64,000 nt of DNA, taken from the NCBI GenBank assembly GCA_963677655.1, contig OY782088.1; one strand, written 5' to 3'. The position numbers and the translations under genes were made by a program. This document shows positions 7,480 to 17,294 of this stretch, piece after piece (position 1 is the stretch's first letter; every line of letters begins with the position of its first letter). The stretch is from Saccharicrinis sp963677655 (GTDB lineage Bacteria > Bacteroidota > Bacteroidia > Bacteroidales > Marinilabiliaceae). The notes below the pieces were generated by a model, which was not told the DNA's origin, made no database searches, and saw only the letters and a list, made by a program, of their open reading frames with translations.

Positions 7480-9771
7480 TTATTTTATCAAAGATTCAAT
7501 TTGATTCCTATCCTCAATATTCGGGAACTTATCTAATATAACTTGAGCTTGCTGTTTTGATTTCGCTGTTTTCTGATACTTCATATAAAGGTTCAGTAAA
7601 GCTATATGGTTATTACTATCCTCCGGATTGACATGAATCGCTTTTTTTAGATATTCCTCTGCCTTTTCAAAGTTTTCCTTAAAATCAAACATCATAGCAG
7701 TATTGTACATGATACGGGCATTACCGGGAGCATATCCAGATGCTTTTACCAGGTATTTCAACGATTCATCATAACGTTTCCTGTCGGATAAAAATAAAGC
7801 ATACGAAAACATGGTGTTGCCATCTTCAGGGTAAAATGATAAATAATCTTTAAACATCCTCTCTGCTTTATCAAACTGTTGCTGGTTATAATATAAAATA
7901 GCAAGGTTAATTTTAACCGGATGTAACAAACTATCTTGTTTTAAAGTCCTTTCATAAAACTCACGGGCCTTGTTCATATCATTTGTATTATAATAATAAT
8001 TAGCCAGATTAAACTTACCTGAAGGAAAATCAGAATTATACTCCAGCATATCTATATATTCTTGATTGGCTTTTTGATAGGCTTCTTTGTACTCATTTGG
8101 AATCTGACTGGCATCAATGGTACTCAACTTTGAAGCACTTTCTATTCTGATGGCAGCTGTTTGATCATTTAATAGTTTTAATACTACATTCAACACAGTT
8201 TCATCTGTAATGTTAAGCTGATGCAATGCATTATATCGAATATGTCCGTTTGAGTTTCCGATAGCTTCTATTAATATATCCGTGCTTCTGTCGGGGTAAT
8301 ATGTTCCTAAAAACTGCAAAGCTGTGGCTCTTACAATTTCAGGATATACCTCATCCTTATAGATACGTACTAAATCTTCATAGCCTTTTTCACTTCCTGA
8401 TTCTGCTTCGTGAAAGGCAATTCCATACTGATATGGTCTACCTATACCATGCCATTTATTGATATATTCAATAGCCCAATCCGGCGATTTATCTGCATGA
8501 CATTGGTTACAGACATTAGGTGTACCCAATGTTTTAGTTAAATCAGGTCGTGGAATACGAATACTATGATCATTTCGGTAATCCACACCCATATAAAACT
8601 GAGCAGGCATATGGCAGTTGATACATTTTGTTCCCTCTCCTACTTCAAACTTAACTCCATCATCAGCTATAACAGCCTCTCCCTGTTCTCCTGCTAATTT
8701 ATGAAAATGATGTTCATAGGTATCATAATCATCTGCTCTATGACACTGGGTGCATAAACGATTATCCTCATAAAGGCGTTTGGTACTATGCACATTATGA
8801 CAATCATTACACTTAACATCTCGCATATACATTTTACTCTGAGTAAAGGATGCATAAACATAATCCTCTTCTAAAATCTGACCATCAATATGATAAGCTT
8901 CTCCAGCAGGTAAATTTGGAATGGTATGATTAAAAATATCAGCATGCTGTTTGAAATCACCAATCGAAGATCTTCGAGAGTGGCATCTCACACATAAATC
9001 CACATACTCTTTATTATCTATACCACTTGTTTTAACTACCAATCCATAATTAGTATCATCACTTCTGGCATAATCTGCTTTGGTTGCCCATTTTAGGTGA
9101 TTGGAAGCCGGTCCGTGACATGTTTCACAACTTACATCAATCTCACTATAAGTAGTATGATAACTATCTGTATTTATATTATATCCCTTTTTAACATTGG
9201 TAGAGTGACAATCGGCACACATGCTATTCCAGTTCTGGGCCTGGTTGGTCCAGTGCAGCCAATTGTTATATTCAATGGGTTCATCTTTATATAGCTCCGC
9301 AGCCATGTGATACCACTTATTGTCTTTGGAATCCCAGGTTATAGGCAAGGTTTGTAATCTACCTCTGTCAAACTCAATTAAGTATTGTTGTAAAGGGTAA
9401 TAACCAAAAACATATTTTACTTCAAACTCCTCCTGTTTTCCGGTTTCACCATCAGTATAAACATAAAACTTACCATCTCGTTTATACATTTTATGAGTCA
9501 TTCCATTGTACTCAATACTTTGATTGTTAAAGTCTCCCAAAACAGTTGAATCATTGGCATGATCCATAGCTTTATCGTGATCTGAACCCACCCAGTCGTT
9601 ATATTCATTTAAATGGCATTCAATACACGTTTCTCTCCCAACATAATGAGCTTCTTGTGTATCCTCCTCATCATCGGAATATATATGAAGAATCATGTAT
9701 AAAGGAATAGATACAATGGCCACCAACATGGCTATTAAACTGATGCGTTCTATTTTCTTTTGATTCTTCAT
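7480..9771 (-). CDS. octaheme cytochrome c with C-terminal TPR repeats
   Basis: The 763-residue protein is anchored by an N-terminal membrane helix (about residues 10-30) and faces the periplasm. Eight CxxCH heme-binding motifs start at Cys49, 185, 215, 260, 321, 340, 383 and 421, resembling the cytochrome c554/NrfB-type multiheme families. A HEAT-like stretch follows at about 450-570, then TPR repeats at about 580-760. Its start codon overlaps the Rieske stop codon (TAATG), which points to translational coupling. It probably takes electrons from the Rieske/cytochrome b pair and passes them on to a periplasmic acceptor, replacing cytochrome c1 or f. The terminal acceptor is unknown. Confidence 0.85.
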   Translation of the reverse strand: MKNQKKIERISLIAMLVAIVSIPLYMILHIYSDDEEDTQEAHYVGRETCIECHLNEYNDWVGSDHDKAMDHANDSTVLGDFNNQSIEYNGMTHKMYKRDGKFYVYTDGETGKQEEFEVKYVFGYYPLQQYLIEFDRGRLQTLPITWDSKDNKWYHMAAELYKDEPIEYNNWLHWTNQAQNWNSMCADCHSTNVKKGYNINTDSYHTTYSEIDVSCETCHGPASNHLKWATKADYARSDDTNYGLVVKTSGIDNKEYVDLCVRCHSRRSSIGDFKQHADIFNHTIPNLPAGEAYHIDGQILEEDYVYASFTQSKMYMRDVKCNDCHNVHSTKRLYEDNRLCTQCHRADDYDTYEHHFHKLAGEQGEAVIADDGVKFEVGEGTKCINCHMPAQFYMGVDYRNDHSIRIPRPDLTKTLGTPNVCNQCHADKSPDWAIEYINKWHGIGRPYQYGIAFHEAESGSEKGYEDLVRIYKDEVYPEIVRATALQFLGTYYPDRSTDILIEAIGNSNGHIRYNALHQLNITDETVLNVVLKLLNDQTAAIRIESASKLSTIDASQIPNEYKEAYQKANQEYIDMLEYNSDFPSGKFNLANYYYNTNDMNKAREFYERTLKQDSLLHPVKINLAILYYNQQQFDKAERMFKDYLSFYPEDGNTMFSYALFLSDRKRYDESLKYLVKASGYAPGNARIMYNTAMMFDFKENFEKAEEYLKKAIHVNPEDSNNHIALLNLYMKYQKTAKSKQQAQVILDKFPNIEDRNQIESLIK

Positions 9772-10232
9772 TATACGTATGTTAGCTGAGATTTATCAAA
9801 TATTTCCCGAGTTATTGTTTTACCCGTATCAACAAAAAGTTCATTATTTTTCACAATAATAGGATGAACATCTAACGGACGTGTTGCAGGTGATGATATT
9901 ACATCTCCAAATTCATCAAACTGAGAGGCATGGCAAGGACAATTAAAACCTCCTGTTTTTGAATTTATATTTACCACACATCCCAGGTGAGTACACTTTA
10001 CTGAGAAAGCAATAAAGCCACCATCATTAAACCGGCGTAAATAAAAATGATGGGTTAAAAACGGATAGGTATTGTTATTAGAATACATTTGTGCCTCTCC
10101 TACTGAGATAAGTTTTTCTTCATTACTCAGTTGTGACTTCTTACTGATTCCATTTTTAATCAGAAAAAAAGCTTCTATAGATGCAATGGCTACAACCAAT
10201 CTTTTTATAAACTGACGCCTATTTATCTTCAT
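9771..10232 (-). CDS. Rieske [2Fe-2S] iron-sulfur protein of a cytochrome bc-type complex
   Basis: The 153-residue protein carries a twin-arginine export motif (NRRQFIK) and a hydrophobic anchor at residues 11-26. Cluster ligands are complete: CTHLGC (Cys80, His82) and CPCH (Cys98, His101), with Cys85 and Cys100 placed for the stabilising disulfide. It transfers electrons from quinol at the cytochrome b site to the downstream cytochrome. It lies 12 bp downstream of the cytochrome b gene and overlaps the octaheme cytochrome gene, so the three form one operon. Confidence 0.92.
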   Translation of the reverse strand: MKINRRQFIKRLVVAIASIEAFFLIKNGISKKSQLSNEEKLISVGEAQMYSNNNTYPFLTHHFYLRRFNDGGFIAFSVKCTHLGCVVNINSKTGGFNCPCHASQFDEFGDVISSPATRPLDVHPIIVKNNELFVDTGKTITREIFDKSQLTYV

Positions 10233-10244
10233 TATATAATCTCT

Positions 10245-11531
10245 TTAAAATATCAGCAACATACCTTCTGCTCTCAATAACCAGGCAATCATCATCATGG
10301 TTAGATAGGATGAAAAAATAATGGTAGTCAGAGACATGATTACTTCTGTATTATTACTTTGATGCCTTTTATGGATATAAAATAAATAACCGGCTACCGG
10401 AAGACTATACAAAAGCAATGGTATGATACCTGTTGCAATCCATGAAGGCCAGCTAACCAGCCATACATCAAAATGTAAAAAATGTTCCAACAGGTAGATT
10501 AAAACAAAGGTAAAGACCAATGAAATTATGGCTGACTGAATTACGAATTTCTTACCCAATTTTGAATTAAACCAGACTCCAATATGGTGATTCTTATATT
10601 TGAAATATGGTAAATAAATCACAAAGAAACCAAAAGCTAACGGAACGACAACAGCACTAAAAACAGGATGCAGATGAAGTAACAGCTCCTGCGCTCCTAA
10701 GAAGTACCAGGGTGCTTTGGTGGGATTGGGACTTTTCAACGGGTTCGCCTCATCCAATAATGGTGCATGATAAAAAGCAGATACCAAAAATATAAAAGCA
10801 ATCACTATAGATGCTACCATTACTTCCTTTAAAACCAGGTTTGGCAACACATCTACTCTTTCTTTATGATCTGTTTTTGGTAAAGCAACACCCCCGGCAG
10901 TTCGCACCAACCAAAAGTGAATACTCATCAGTACCACAAACAGTAATGGAATAACACCTGTATGAAGGTTATAAAAATTAAGTAAGGTATTGCCATTAAC
11001 AACATCTCCACTTCGAACATACTGTGCTATGTACGTTCCCACAAAAGGTATATATTCTAAGATTCGTGTAATAACTGTTACGGCCCAATAGGACAATTGA
11101 TCCCATGGCAAAAGGTATCCTGTAAAACTGGATAATATCACCAAAAACATCAATACCAAACCAAATATCCAGTTTTGAGCTCTCTTTTTAAAGATGGATT
11201 GTGAATAATAAACACGTAGAATGTGCAAAAAAGAAACTACAACCAACAACTTACCCGACAAGTGATGGATATTACGGATAAATTGTCCAAAGATGGAATG
11301 CGTTTGTAGTTCTACAATTGAATCGTAAGCATGTTCAACGGTTGGAATATATGAAAACCGTAATATAGTTCCTGTTACAAATAATATCACAAACAATAGA
11401 GCACTGATTCCTCCCAGTCCAAAGGTTCGTGTAAATTTAATAGCTCTTTTATCTATCCGCATGGGATGCAGATGAAGTACAAAATTTTCTATTGAGGATC
11501 GGACTCTATTTATGGGATGTTTATGTGACAT
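10245..11531 (-). CDS. cytochrome b (b6-type) subunit of a quinol-oxidising complex
   Basis: The 428-residue membrane protein has the full cytochrome b fold, including both the b6-like and subunit IV-like parts. Heme ligands appear as His89 or His90 with His103 in one helix, and His190 with His205 in another. The 15-residue spacing of the second pair is the hallmark of b6f-type proteins, against 14 in bc1. The Qo-site motif is PWYF (274-277) after NPTKA, as in subunit IV, rather than PEWY. It is the first gene of a three-gene operon with the Rieske and octaheme proteins. It oxidises quinol in the inner membrane and contributes to the proton gradient. No classical cytochrome c1 or f gene is nearby. 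Confidence 0.92.
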   Translation of the reverse strand: MSHKHPINRVRSSIENFVLHLHPMRIDKRAIKFTRTFGLGGISALLFVILFVTGTILRFSYIPTVEHAYDSIVELQTHSIFGQFIRNIHHLSGKLLVVVSFLHILRVYYSQSIFKKRAQNWIFGLVLMFLVILSSFTGYLLPWDQLSYWAVTVITRILEYIPFVGTYIAQYVRSGDVVNGNTLLNFYNLHTGVIPLLFVVLMSIHFWLVRTAGGVALPKTDHKERVDVLPNLVLKEVMVASIVIAFIFLVSAFYHAPLLDEANPLKSPNPTKAPWYFLGAQELLLHLHPVFSAVVVPLAFGFFVIYLPYFKYKNHHIGVWFNSKLGKKFVIQSAIISLVFTFVLIYLLEHFLHFDVWLVSWPSWIATGIIPLLLYSLPVAGYLFYIHKRHQSNNTEVIMSLTTIIFSSYLTMMMIAWLLRAEGMLLIF

Positions 11532-11748
11532 AAATTTTTATAACCAATATTTAATATTATACACAAATAAACTAAATTATACTCATAAACTTTTTCATTA
11601 TTGTACATAATATGTTTGTTATTGTTCATATTTTAACATTATCATCCTCTCATATAAAAAAAGGTTTGACTACATACGTTTATGCTGCCAAACCTAATTT
11701 GGAAAAATTGAATACAAGTCTAAAACTTCATGTAACTAATGAAGAGTT

Positions 11749-12759
11749 TTATTCTGATAATTTTAATAATATTTTGAAAACTTTACCTGGTTTATCAGCC
11801 CATTTCTTAACAGCTTCCCCAGCCTCATCAGCATTAATAATGCTGGTTACCATTTTATCAACAGGGAAAGTTTTGCGCTGTAGATATGAAATTACAGCTC
11901 TAAAATCAGATCCTGTAGCATTTCGTGATCCCATAATATCCATTTCCTTTTGAACAAATAACTTTGTTGCGAAGGATACATTATCTTTTGCATAACCAAT
12001 ACATACAACCCTACCTGTAAAAGCCACTTCTTCAACAGCTGCCAAATAAGTAACTGGATTACCCGCTGCTTCAATAACAACATCTGGTGGTAATTTTTTA
12101 AGCTGATCTTTCCAATCTGCATCCAATGAGTTTATTGTATAATGTGCACCTAATTCTTTAGCCACTGCTAATTTATCATTATCGATATCAACAGCAATTA
12201 CTTTAGCACCTCTTAATACAGATCGAACAATTGCTCCAACACCAATCATCCCACAACCAAATACCATTACAGTATCACTATCTGTAACTCTACCTCGGTC
12301 TACTGCGTGAAACCCTACAGTTAAAGGTTCTACCAATGCTAATTCAACATCAGTTAAATTCTCAGCAACCAAGAGTTTTTTCCATGGAACACTGATAAAT
12401 TCACACATAGCGCCATCTCGCTGAACTCCTAAGGTTTGGTTATATTGACATGCATACTCACGACCTCTTTTACATGAAGGACATTGACCACAATTACTGT
12501 AAGGAACAACTGTTACCAACATTCCTTTCTTAAAAGATTCAGGAACATCCTCTCCACACTCCTCAATTACAGCAGAAATTTCATGTCCTGGAATACGTGG
12601 GTATTGAACCATAGGATTCTTTCCCAAGTATGTAGTTAAATCCGATCCACAAAACCCTACATATTTTAATTTTAACAGAACCTCCCCTGATTTAACTTCA
12701 GGATTTGGAGTATCAATAACTTGAACCTTTCCTGGTTCTTCTATTACTACTGCTTTCAT
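11749..12759 (-). CDS. zinc-dependent alcohol dehydrogenase (medium-chain family), sugar pathway
   Basis: The 336-residue enzyme keeps the catalytic zinc site (Cys37, His59-Glu60, Glu144) and the structural zinc site (Cys90, 93, 96, 104). A Rossmann motif FGCGMIG (168-173) and Asp191 at the end of the next strand favour NAD over NADP. Relatives oxidise polyols, galactonate-type acids or threonine. It is the last gene of the fucose cluster, 21 bp after the lactonase gene, so it probably oxidises an acid or alcohol intermediate of fucose breakdown. The exact substrate is not visible in the sequence. Confidence 0.8.
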   Translation of the reverse strand: MKAVVIEEPGKVQVIDTPNPEVKSGEVLLKLKYVGFCGSDLTTYLGKNPMVQYPRIPGHEISAVIEECGEDVPESFKKGMLVTVVPYSNCGQCPSCKRGREYACQYNQTLGVQRDGAMCEFISVPWKKLLVAENLTDVELALVEPLTVGFHAVDRGRVTDSDTVMVFGCGMIGVGAIVRSVLRGAKVIAVDIDNDKLAVAKELGAHYTINSLDADWKDQLKKLPPDVVIEAAGNPVTYLAAVEEVAFTGRVVCIGYAKDNVSFATKLFVQKEMDIMGSRNATGSDFRAVISYLQRKTFPVDKMVTSIINADEAGEAVKKWADKPGKVFKILLKLSE

Positions 12760-12780
12760 TACTATATTTTTATTAATCTT

Positions 12781-13614
12781 TTATATTTTTAATTTGTATG
12801 CTTTTATTGCATTTTCACCAAGAATAGAATCTTGCTCTTCTTTCGAAAGAGTCTTAATTTGTTTTTTGATCAGTTCAAACCACTGTTTATACTCAACACC
12901 TACTAGGCAAACAGGCCAGTCTGATCCAAACATTAACCTATCTGATCCAAAAGCTTCAATAACAGTATCAAAATAAGGCTTCAATTGATCTTCAGTCCAT
13001 TGGGTAAAATCTGCTTCAGTAACCATACCTGACATTTTGCAATAAACATTATCGTTTTGGGCTAATTTTAAAATATTTTCACGCCATGGAGAAAGTTCAT
13101 TTTTAGCAATCAAAGGTTTTGCAATGTGATCTAATACAAATACCTGGTTTGGATGATTCTTCACAAATTCAATAGTTTGTGGAAGATGACGCTCGAATAT
13201 TAAAATATCGTATACAAGATCATACTCCATAAGCTGTGAGATACCCTTATTAAATTTCTCCCCCAGAATAAAATTATTATCAGGTTCCCCCTGAATAACA
13301 TGTCTAAGCGCTACTAATTTTTCATGCGAAGCGTACTTCTCTAAATGAATTTTGAAATTATCATCAGCAATAGGTAACCACCCAACAGTTCCTTTGATAA
13401 AATCATTTTCTGATGCCATGTTTAATATCCATTCAGTTTCAACGATACTTTGACGAGCCTGTACTGTAACAACTCCATCGACACCTGAGTTATTTATTTC
13501 CCGTTCTAAGTTTCCTGGCAAGAAATCTTTCCGAATTACCTTCATTTTATCATCAATCCAATCATATTCAACCGGATCATACTTCCAAAAATGATGATGA
13601 GAATCTATAATCAT
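12781..13614 (-). CDS. amidohydrolase-family lactonase, L-fuconolactonase-like
   Basis: The 277-residue protein belongs to the COG3618-type amidohydrolases (metal-dependent TIM barrel): DSHHHFW near the start, RHVIQGEPD, LDHIAKP and MFGSDWPVC near the end. Characterised members open L-fucono-1,5-lactone or L-rhamnono-lactone to the acid. It lies 8 bp after the aldo/keto reductase gene and 21 bp before the Zn dehydrogenase gene, which fits an oxidative, non-phosphorylating branch: sugar to lactone to aldonate. A related sugar lactone is the main alternative. Confidence 0.85.
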   Translation of the reverse strand: MIIDSHHHFWKYDPVEYDWIDDKMKVIRKDFLPGNLEREINNSGVDGVVTVQARQSIVETEWILNMASENDFIKGTVGWLPIADDNFKIHLEKYASHEKLVALRHVIQGEPDNNFILGEKFNKGISQLMEYDLVYDILIFERHLPQTIEFVKNHPNQVFVLDHIAKPLIAKNELSPWRENILKLAQNDNVYCKMSGMVTEADFTQWTEDQLKPYFDTVIEAFGSDRLMFGSDWPVCLVGVEYKQWFELIKKQIKTLSKEEQDSILGENAIKAYKLKI

Positions 13615-13622
13615 GTTAATTG

Positions 13623-14681
13623 TTATATAAATTGATATGATGAACTAATTAATCCCTGCTGTTTCATTTCATTCCAAAATTCCTCTTCAATGGTTGTGGA
13701 AATAATGTCAACATTCTTTTTCATTGTTGAAACTTTACTTGTATTTAATGCTAAAGCAGCAACTGCTGGATGAGATAAAGCAAATTGAATACACGCATCA
13801 GACGGAGCTACCTTATGACTATCACATATTTCGTTAAACTTTTTTCGCCAATAATAAATTGATAAACCTTCTTTTGATTTAGGATCTACCTTTCGATAAT
13901 CAAAAAATTCTCCTCCTGTTAAAAATCCTGCATGAAAAACAGCGGAGTTTATTACACCAACCCCATCTTTATGTAGTTGATTAATAAATTGAAGAAAATC
14001 AGGTGTATGTCTCATGATTGTGAATGAATTTGCCAACATAACCCAATCAAATTTCACATCTTCATAAAGTTCACGAATTACTTTCCAATCTTTTGAACCA
14101 ATACCAACTCCTTTAACTTCACCTTTTTTCTTTAATTCAAATAATGCTTTATAGGCATCTTTTATATCCTTTAATCGATTTTCTCTATCTTCAGAATCAG
14201 AGGCGGCTTGTAAATATTCATCAGGATCATGGACAGAAACAACATTGGCCTTATATTTACCACCTAATAATTCATTTCCTTGTTTCCAGCACTCTAAAAT
14301 TCCTTCGTAACTAATCTTTTGAACAGCATCATTCTTGACATTTGCCCAAACTCCGGGTTCAAAAGTAGGCTCCTGTGTTTCTAATGGAACCCTGTACCAT
14401 CCTAGCTTATTGCTTATAATTATATCTTCTGGATTAATATTTAATTCATCTAAAATTTTTCCAATCATTTCTAAAGCTAAACCAGCACCATATTTCCCTG
14501 CACTATCAATAACTACCGGTTTTTCGGTATTATCAAACCAGCCTTGTACAAGTTCCTTTTTATATTCATAAGAAAGATCCTGATAAAGATTTCCTAAATA
14601 ACTTGTTCCATAAACAATCGGAGGAATCTCTAATCCTGTATTTCCTAATTTGTTTTTATCAGTCAATTTCATTTCTAACAC
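13623..14681 (-). CDS. aldo/keto reductase, probable L-fucose (D-threo-aldose) 1-dehydrogenase
   Basis: The 352-residue TIM-barrel enzyme has the full AKR tetrad: Asp59 and Tyr64 (IDSAGKYGAG), Lys92 (SNKLG) and His151 (SVHDPD). Length and pattern fit the D-threo-aldose 1-dehydrogenase group, which oxidises L-fucose and relatives to the lactone. The next gene encodes a matching lactonase 8 bp downstream. A second Met lies at codon 4; either start is possible. The sugar assignment depends on the cluster context. Confidence 0.8.
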   Translation of the reverse strand: MLEMKLTDKNKLGNTGLEIPPIVYGTSYLGNLYQDLSYEYKKELVQGWFDNTEKPVVIDSAGKYGAGLALEMIGKILDELNINPEDIIISNKLGWYRVPLETQEPTFEPGVWANVKNDAVQKISYEGILECWKQGNELLGGKYKANVVSVHDPDEYLQAASDSEDRENRLKDIKDAYKALFELKKKGEVKGVGIGSKDWKVIRELYEDVKFDWVMLANSFTIMRHTPDFLQFINQLHKDGVGVINSAVFHAGFLTGGEFFDYRKVDPKSKEGLSIYYWRKKFNEICDSHKVAPSDACIQFALSHPAVAALALNTSKVSTMKKNVDIISTTIEEEFWNEMKQQGLISSSYQFI

Positions 14682-14790
14682 AACTTATTTCATCTTAATA
14701 ATTTGATTAAAAGAGATTTGCTACTCATCATCTCAATTAAATAACACATTGTGGATATAGTTTATTTACAATTTTTGTCTTTTATCGTAT

Positions 14791-16083
14791 CTACTTAGAA
14801 AATATCTTTTGCGTTCGATACCCAAAAATCGCAATAACTGTAAAGCATATAAATGGCAAAATAAATGACAAATTAACTGCTGCAATTCCCATAATCCGGC
14901 CCATATCGATTATATAACCTTGTAAGGGTGGCATTAAAGCTCCACCTACAATAGCCATCACCAAACCTGCGGCACCTATAGTTGCATCGTCACCAAGTCC
15001 TTCCAAAGCAATTCCATATATAGTTGGGAACATTAAAGACATGAATGCTGAAGTAGCAATCAAGAAATATAAGCCTAACATACCTTCTATAGCGATTGTC
15101 CCGGTAATAGTGATCATACCTCCTATTGCAAAAAGTGTTAACAATCGATGACTATTAATATATTTCATAAGAAATGTACTTATAAATCGACTTGATAAAA
15201 ATATAGTCATTGCTATAATATTGTATCGCTGTGCAGCAGCTTTTGCTACGCCGATATTTTCAGCATATTGTATAATAAAAGTCCAGCACATAATTTGTGC
15301 TCCTACATAAAATACTTGAGCGATAACACCTTCCCGGTATTTCTTAATCTTTAATAACCTATTAATGGTATCCTTGGTACTTGTTTCATGATTAGCATTT
15401 TCTCTGGTTGGCATTTTTGCTAGTGCAATAATGACAAACATTATTATAACGACTAACCCTAAAGCCACATAAGGATTACGAATTATTGCTAAATCCTGGG
15501 TTCTAATAGCAGCTTTTTCTAATGAATTAAGAGTATTCCAAACCAATTCTCCTGCTCCATCCCTTTTTTCTGATCCCAAGGAAGATAGAATTACATTGGA
15601 AGCTACAAACATTCCCAATAATGATCCCATAGGATTAAAAGCTTGTGATAAATTTAAACGACGTGTTGATGTTTTTTCCTCACCCATCGATAGAATATAT
15701 GGATTTGCTGTTGTTTCCAAAAAAGCCAACCCAAACGTCAGTATATATAATGAGCCTAAGAAAAAACCAAATACTTCGTATTTTGCTGCAGGGTAAAATA
15801 ACAGTGCACCAAAAGCATATAAAGCCAATCCAACAAGTATACCTTTTTTATAGCTATACTTCTTAACAAATATTGCTGCAGGGAGAGCCATTGTTGCATA
15901 TCCTCCATAAAAAGCAAATTGAACAAGGGCTGCTTTAGCATTTGTAATTTCCATAATGGTTTTAAAGGCAGCAACCATGGGATTTGTAATATCATTTGCA
16001 AATCCCCAAAGAGCAAATAAACTTGTAATTAAAATAAAGGGTAGCAATAACTTTTGTTCAACTACCGGAGTTTTTGTTCTCAT
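14791..16083 (-). CDS. fucP: L-fucose:proton symporter
   Basis: The 430-residue MFS protein has twelve predicted membrane helices and the FucP pattern ALWGFANDITNPMVAAFK at the start, then GGYATMALPAAIF and TANPYILSMG. Its length is close to the E. coli protein (438). It imports L-fucose with protons across the inner membrane. It lies 26 bp downstream of the LacI-type regulator gene and upstream of the aldo/keto reductase gene, consistent with one fucose-induced transcript. Confidence 0.92.
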   Translation of the reverse strand: MRTKTPVVEQKLLLPFILITSLFALWGFANDITNPMVAAFKTIMEITNAKAALVQFAFYGGYATMALPAAIFVKKYSYKKGILVGLALYAFGALLFYPAAKYEVFGFFLGSLYILTFGLAFLETTANPYILSMGEEKTSTRRLNLSQAFNPMGSLLGMFVASNVILSSLGSEKRDGAGELVWNTLNSLEKAAIRTQDLAIIRNPYVALGLVVIIMFVIIALAKMPTRENANHETSTKDTINRLLKIKKYREGVIAQVFYVGAQIMCWTFIIQYAENIGVAKAAAQRYNIIAMTIFLSSRFISTFLMKYINSHRLLTLFAIGGMITITGTIAIEGMLGLYFLIATSAFMSLMFPTIYGIALEGLGDDATIGAAGLVMAIVGGALMPPLQGYIIDMGRIMGIAAVNLSFILPFICFTVIAIFGYRTQKIFSK

Positions 16084-16109
16084 AAATTGTAGATTTTTAT
16101 GTTTTTTAT

Positions 16110-17111
16110 TTAAATAGATTCTCTCAAAACTAATTCGGTCTTAATTGTTTTTATATCATTAATATTTTTACCATTTACATTATCTAAAAGCATCTTAAAA
16201 GTCTCATTTGCAATCTCATCTATAGGCTGACTCATTATAGTCTGAGGAGGTTCTAACAATGCACTAAAAGGGTCGTTAGCAATTGCTATTATTCCTAAAT
16301 CCTCAGGGACTTTTATATTTTGGTTTCTACAATACTTATTAACACCTGCAGACAGTGTAAATGAATCACATAAAACAGCATCTGGTCTGTCTTTTACATT
16401 CCATAATTTTTGAATAGCTTCAAAACCATCTTGTATTTCAAATTCCTTTGGTATAACTATATTTGATATGAAATCAATATTATTATCCAGAAGTGCTTTT
16501 TGATAACCATTATTTCTATCATTAAATACACTGATATGAAGTGGCCCTGTTAAATGAGCAATTTTTTTATAGCCTTTATTCAGTAAAATGCTAACACATT
16601 CATAAGCTGCATTATGGTTATCCGCAGTAACTTTAGGTGCATTAATTTCAGTTGGAACACGATCAAAGAATACAACTGGAATTCCAAATTCTAATAAATC
16701 TTTAAAATGGTCAGTATCCATTGTTGTAAGAGATAAAGAAGCAATAACTCCAGCTACTCTATTCTGCATAATGGTTTTAACTGCATCTATTTCATATTCA
16801 TAATTTTCACGAGTTTGAAACATGGATACTATAAAATTATTTTTAGCCGCCAGATCAGTAATTACACTAACAAAATTTGCAAATGTGTAATGGCTAATGT
16901 TGGGCACAATTACGGCTATTTCATTAGACTGAGTATTACGAAGATTTACAGCACTTTGATTGAGCTTATAACCATTACTTTTGGCATAAGTCACAATTTT
17001 ATCTTTAGTTACTTGACTTATTCTTGGATCATCACGCAAAGCCCTTGAAACTGTAGCATGATGAATCCCTAAATCATTTGCAATATCTTTTATAGTAATC
17101 TTCTTTCTCAT
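16110..17111 (-). CDS. LacI-family transcriptional regulator of fucose genes
   Basis: The 333-residue protein has an N-terminal LacI helix-turn-helix (ITIKDIANDLGIHHATVSRALRDDPRIS, residues about 5-50) and a periplasmic-binding-protein-like effector domain. It sits inside the fucose cluster between fucU and fucP. A perfect palindrome resembling a PurR/LacI operator lies 71 bp upstream of its start. It probably represses this half-operon until a fucose-derived ligand binds; the ligand is inferred. Confidence 0.88.
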   Translation of the reverse strand: MRKKITIKDIANDLGIHHATVSRALRDDPRISQVTKDKIVTYAKSNGYKLNQSAVNLRNTQSNEIAVIVPNISHYTFANFVSVITDLAAKNNFIVSMFQTRENYEYEIDAVKTIMQNRVAGVIASLSLTTMDTDHFKDLLEFGIPVVFFDRVPTEINAPKVTADNHNAAYECVSILLNKGYKKIAHLTGPLHISVFNDRNNGYQKALLDNNIDFISNIVIPKEFEIQDGFEAIQKLWNVKDRPDAVLCDSFTLSAGVNKYCRNQNIKVPEDLGIIAIANDPFSALLEPPQTIMSQPIDEIANETFKMLLDNVNGKNINDIKTIKTELVLRESI

Positions 17112-17181
17112 CTATTTGGTAACACTTTACTTTTAATTCAAATCAATTATTGTTTTATAAAAATGTATTTCACGAAAATCA

Positions 17182-17195
17182 TGCACACGTGTGCA
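17182..17195. promoter_or_regulatory. candidate LacI-family operator
   Basis: A perfect 14-bp palindrome, TGCACACGTGTGCA, lies 71 bp upstream of the lacI-type gene. Its core GCACACGTGTGC differs from the PurR core GCAAACGTTTGC by one base per half and has the central CG typical of LacI-family sites. It would control lacI-fucP and the downstream genes. Confidence 0.6.
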
Positions 17196-17294
17196 AATAT
17201 ACTTTTAATTTTACCTGGTAGAAAATTTTAATAACAAAAACTTCTAGTATTTAAACTTTTACAACAAAATGATCAGATATTAATACAAGAGTAG

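Noticed and set aside
11612..11953. 113-codon open frame on the plus strand
   Set aside because: It mostly overlaps the 3' part of the Zn dehydrogenase gene on the other strand and shows no family pattern.
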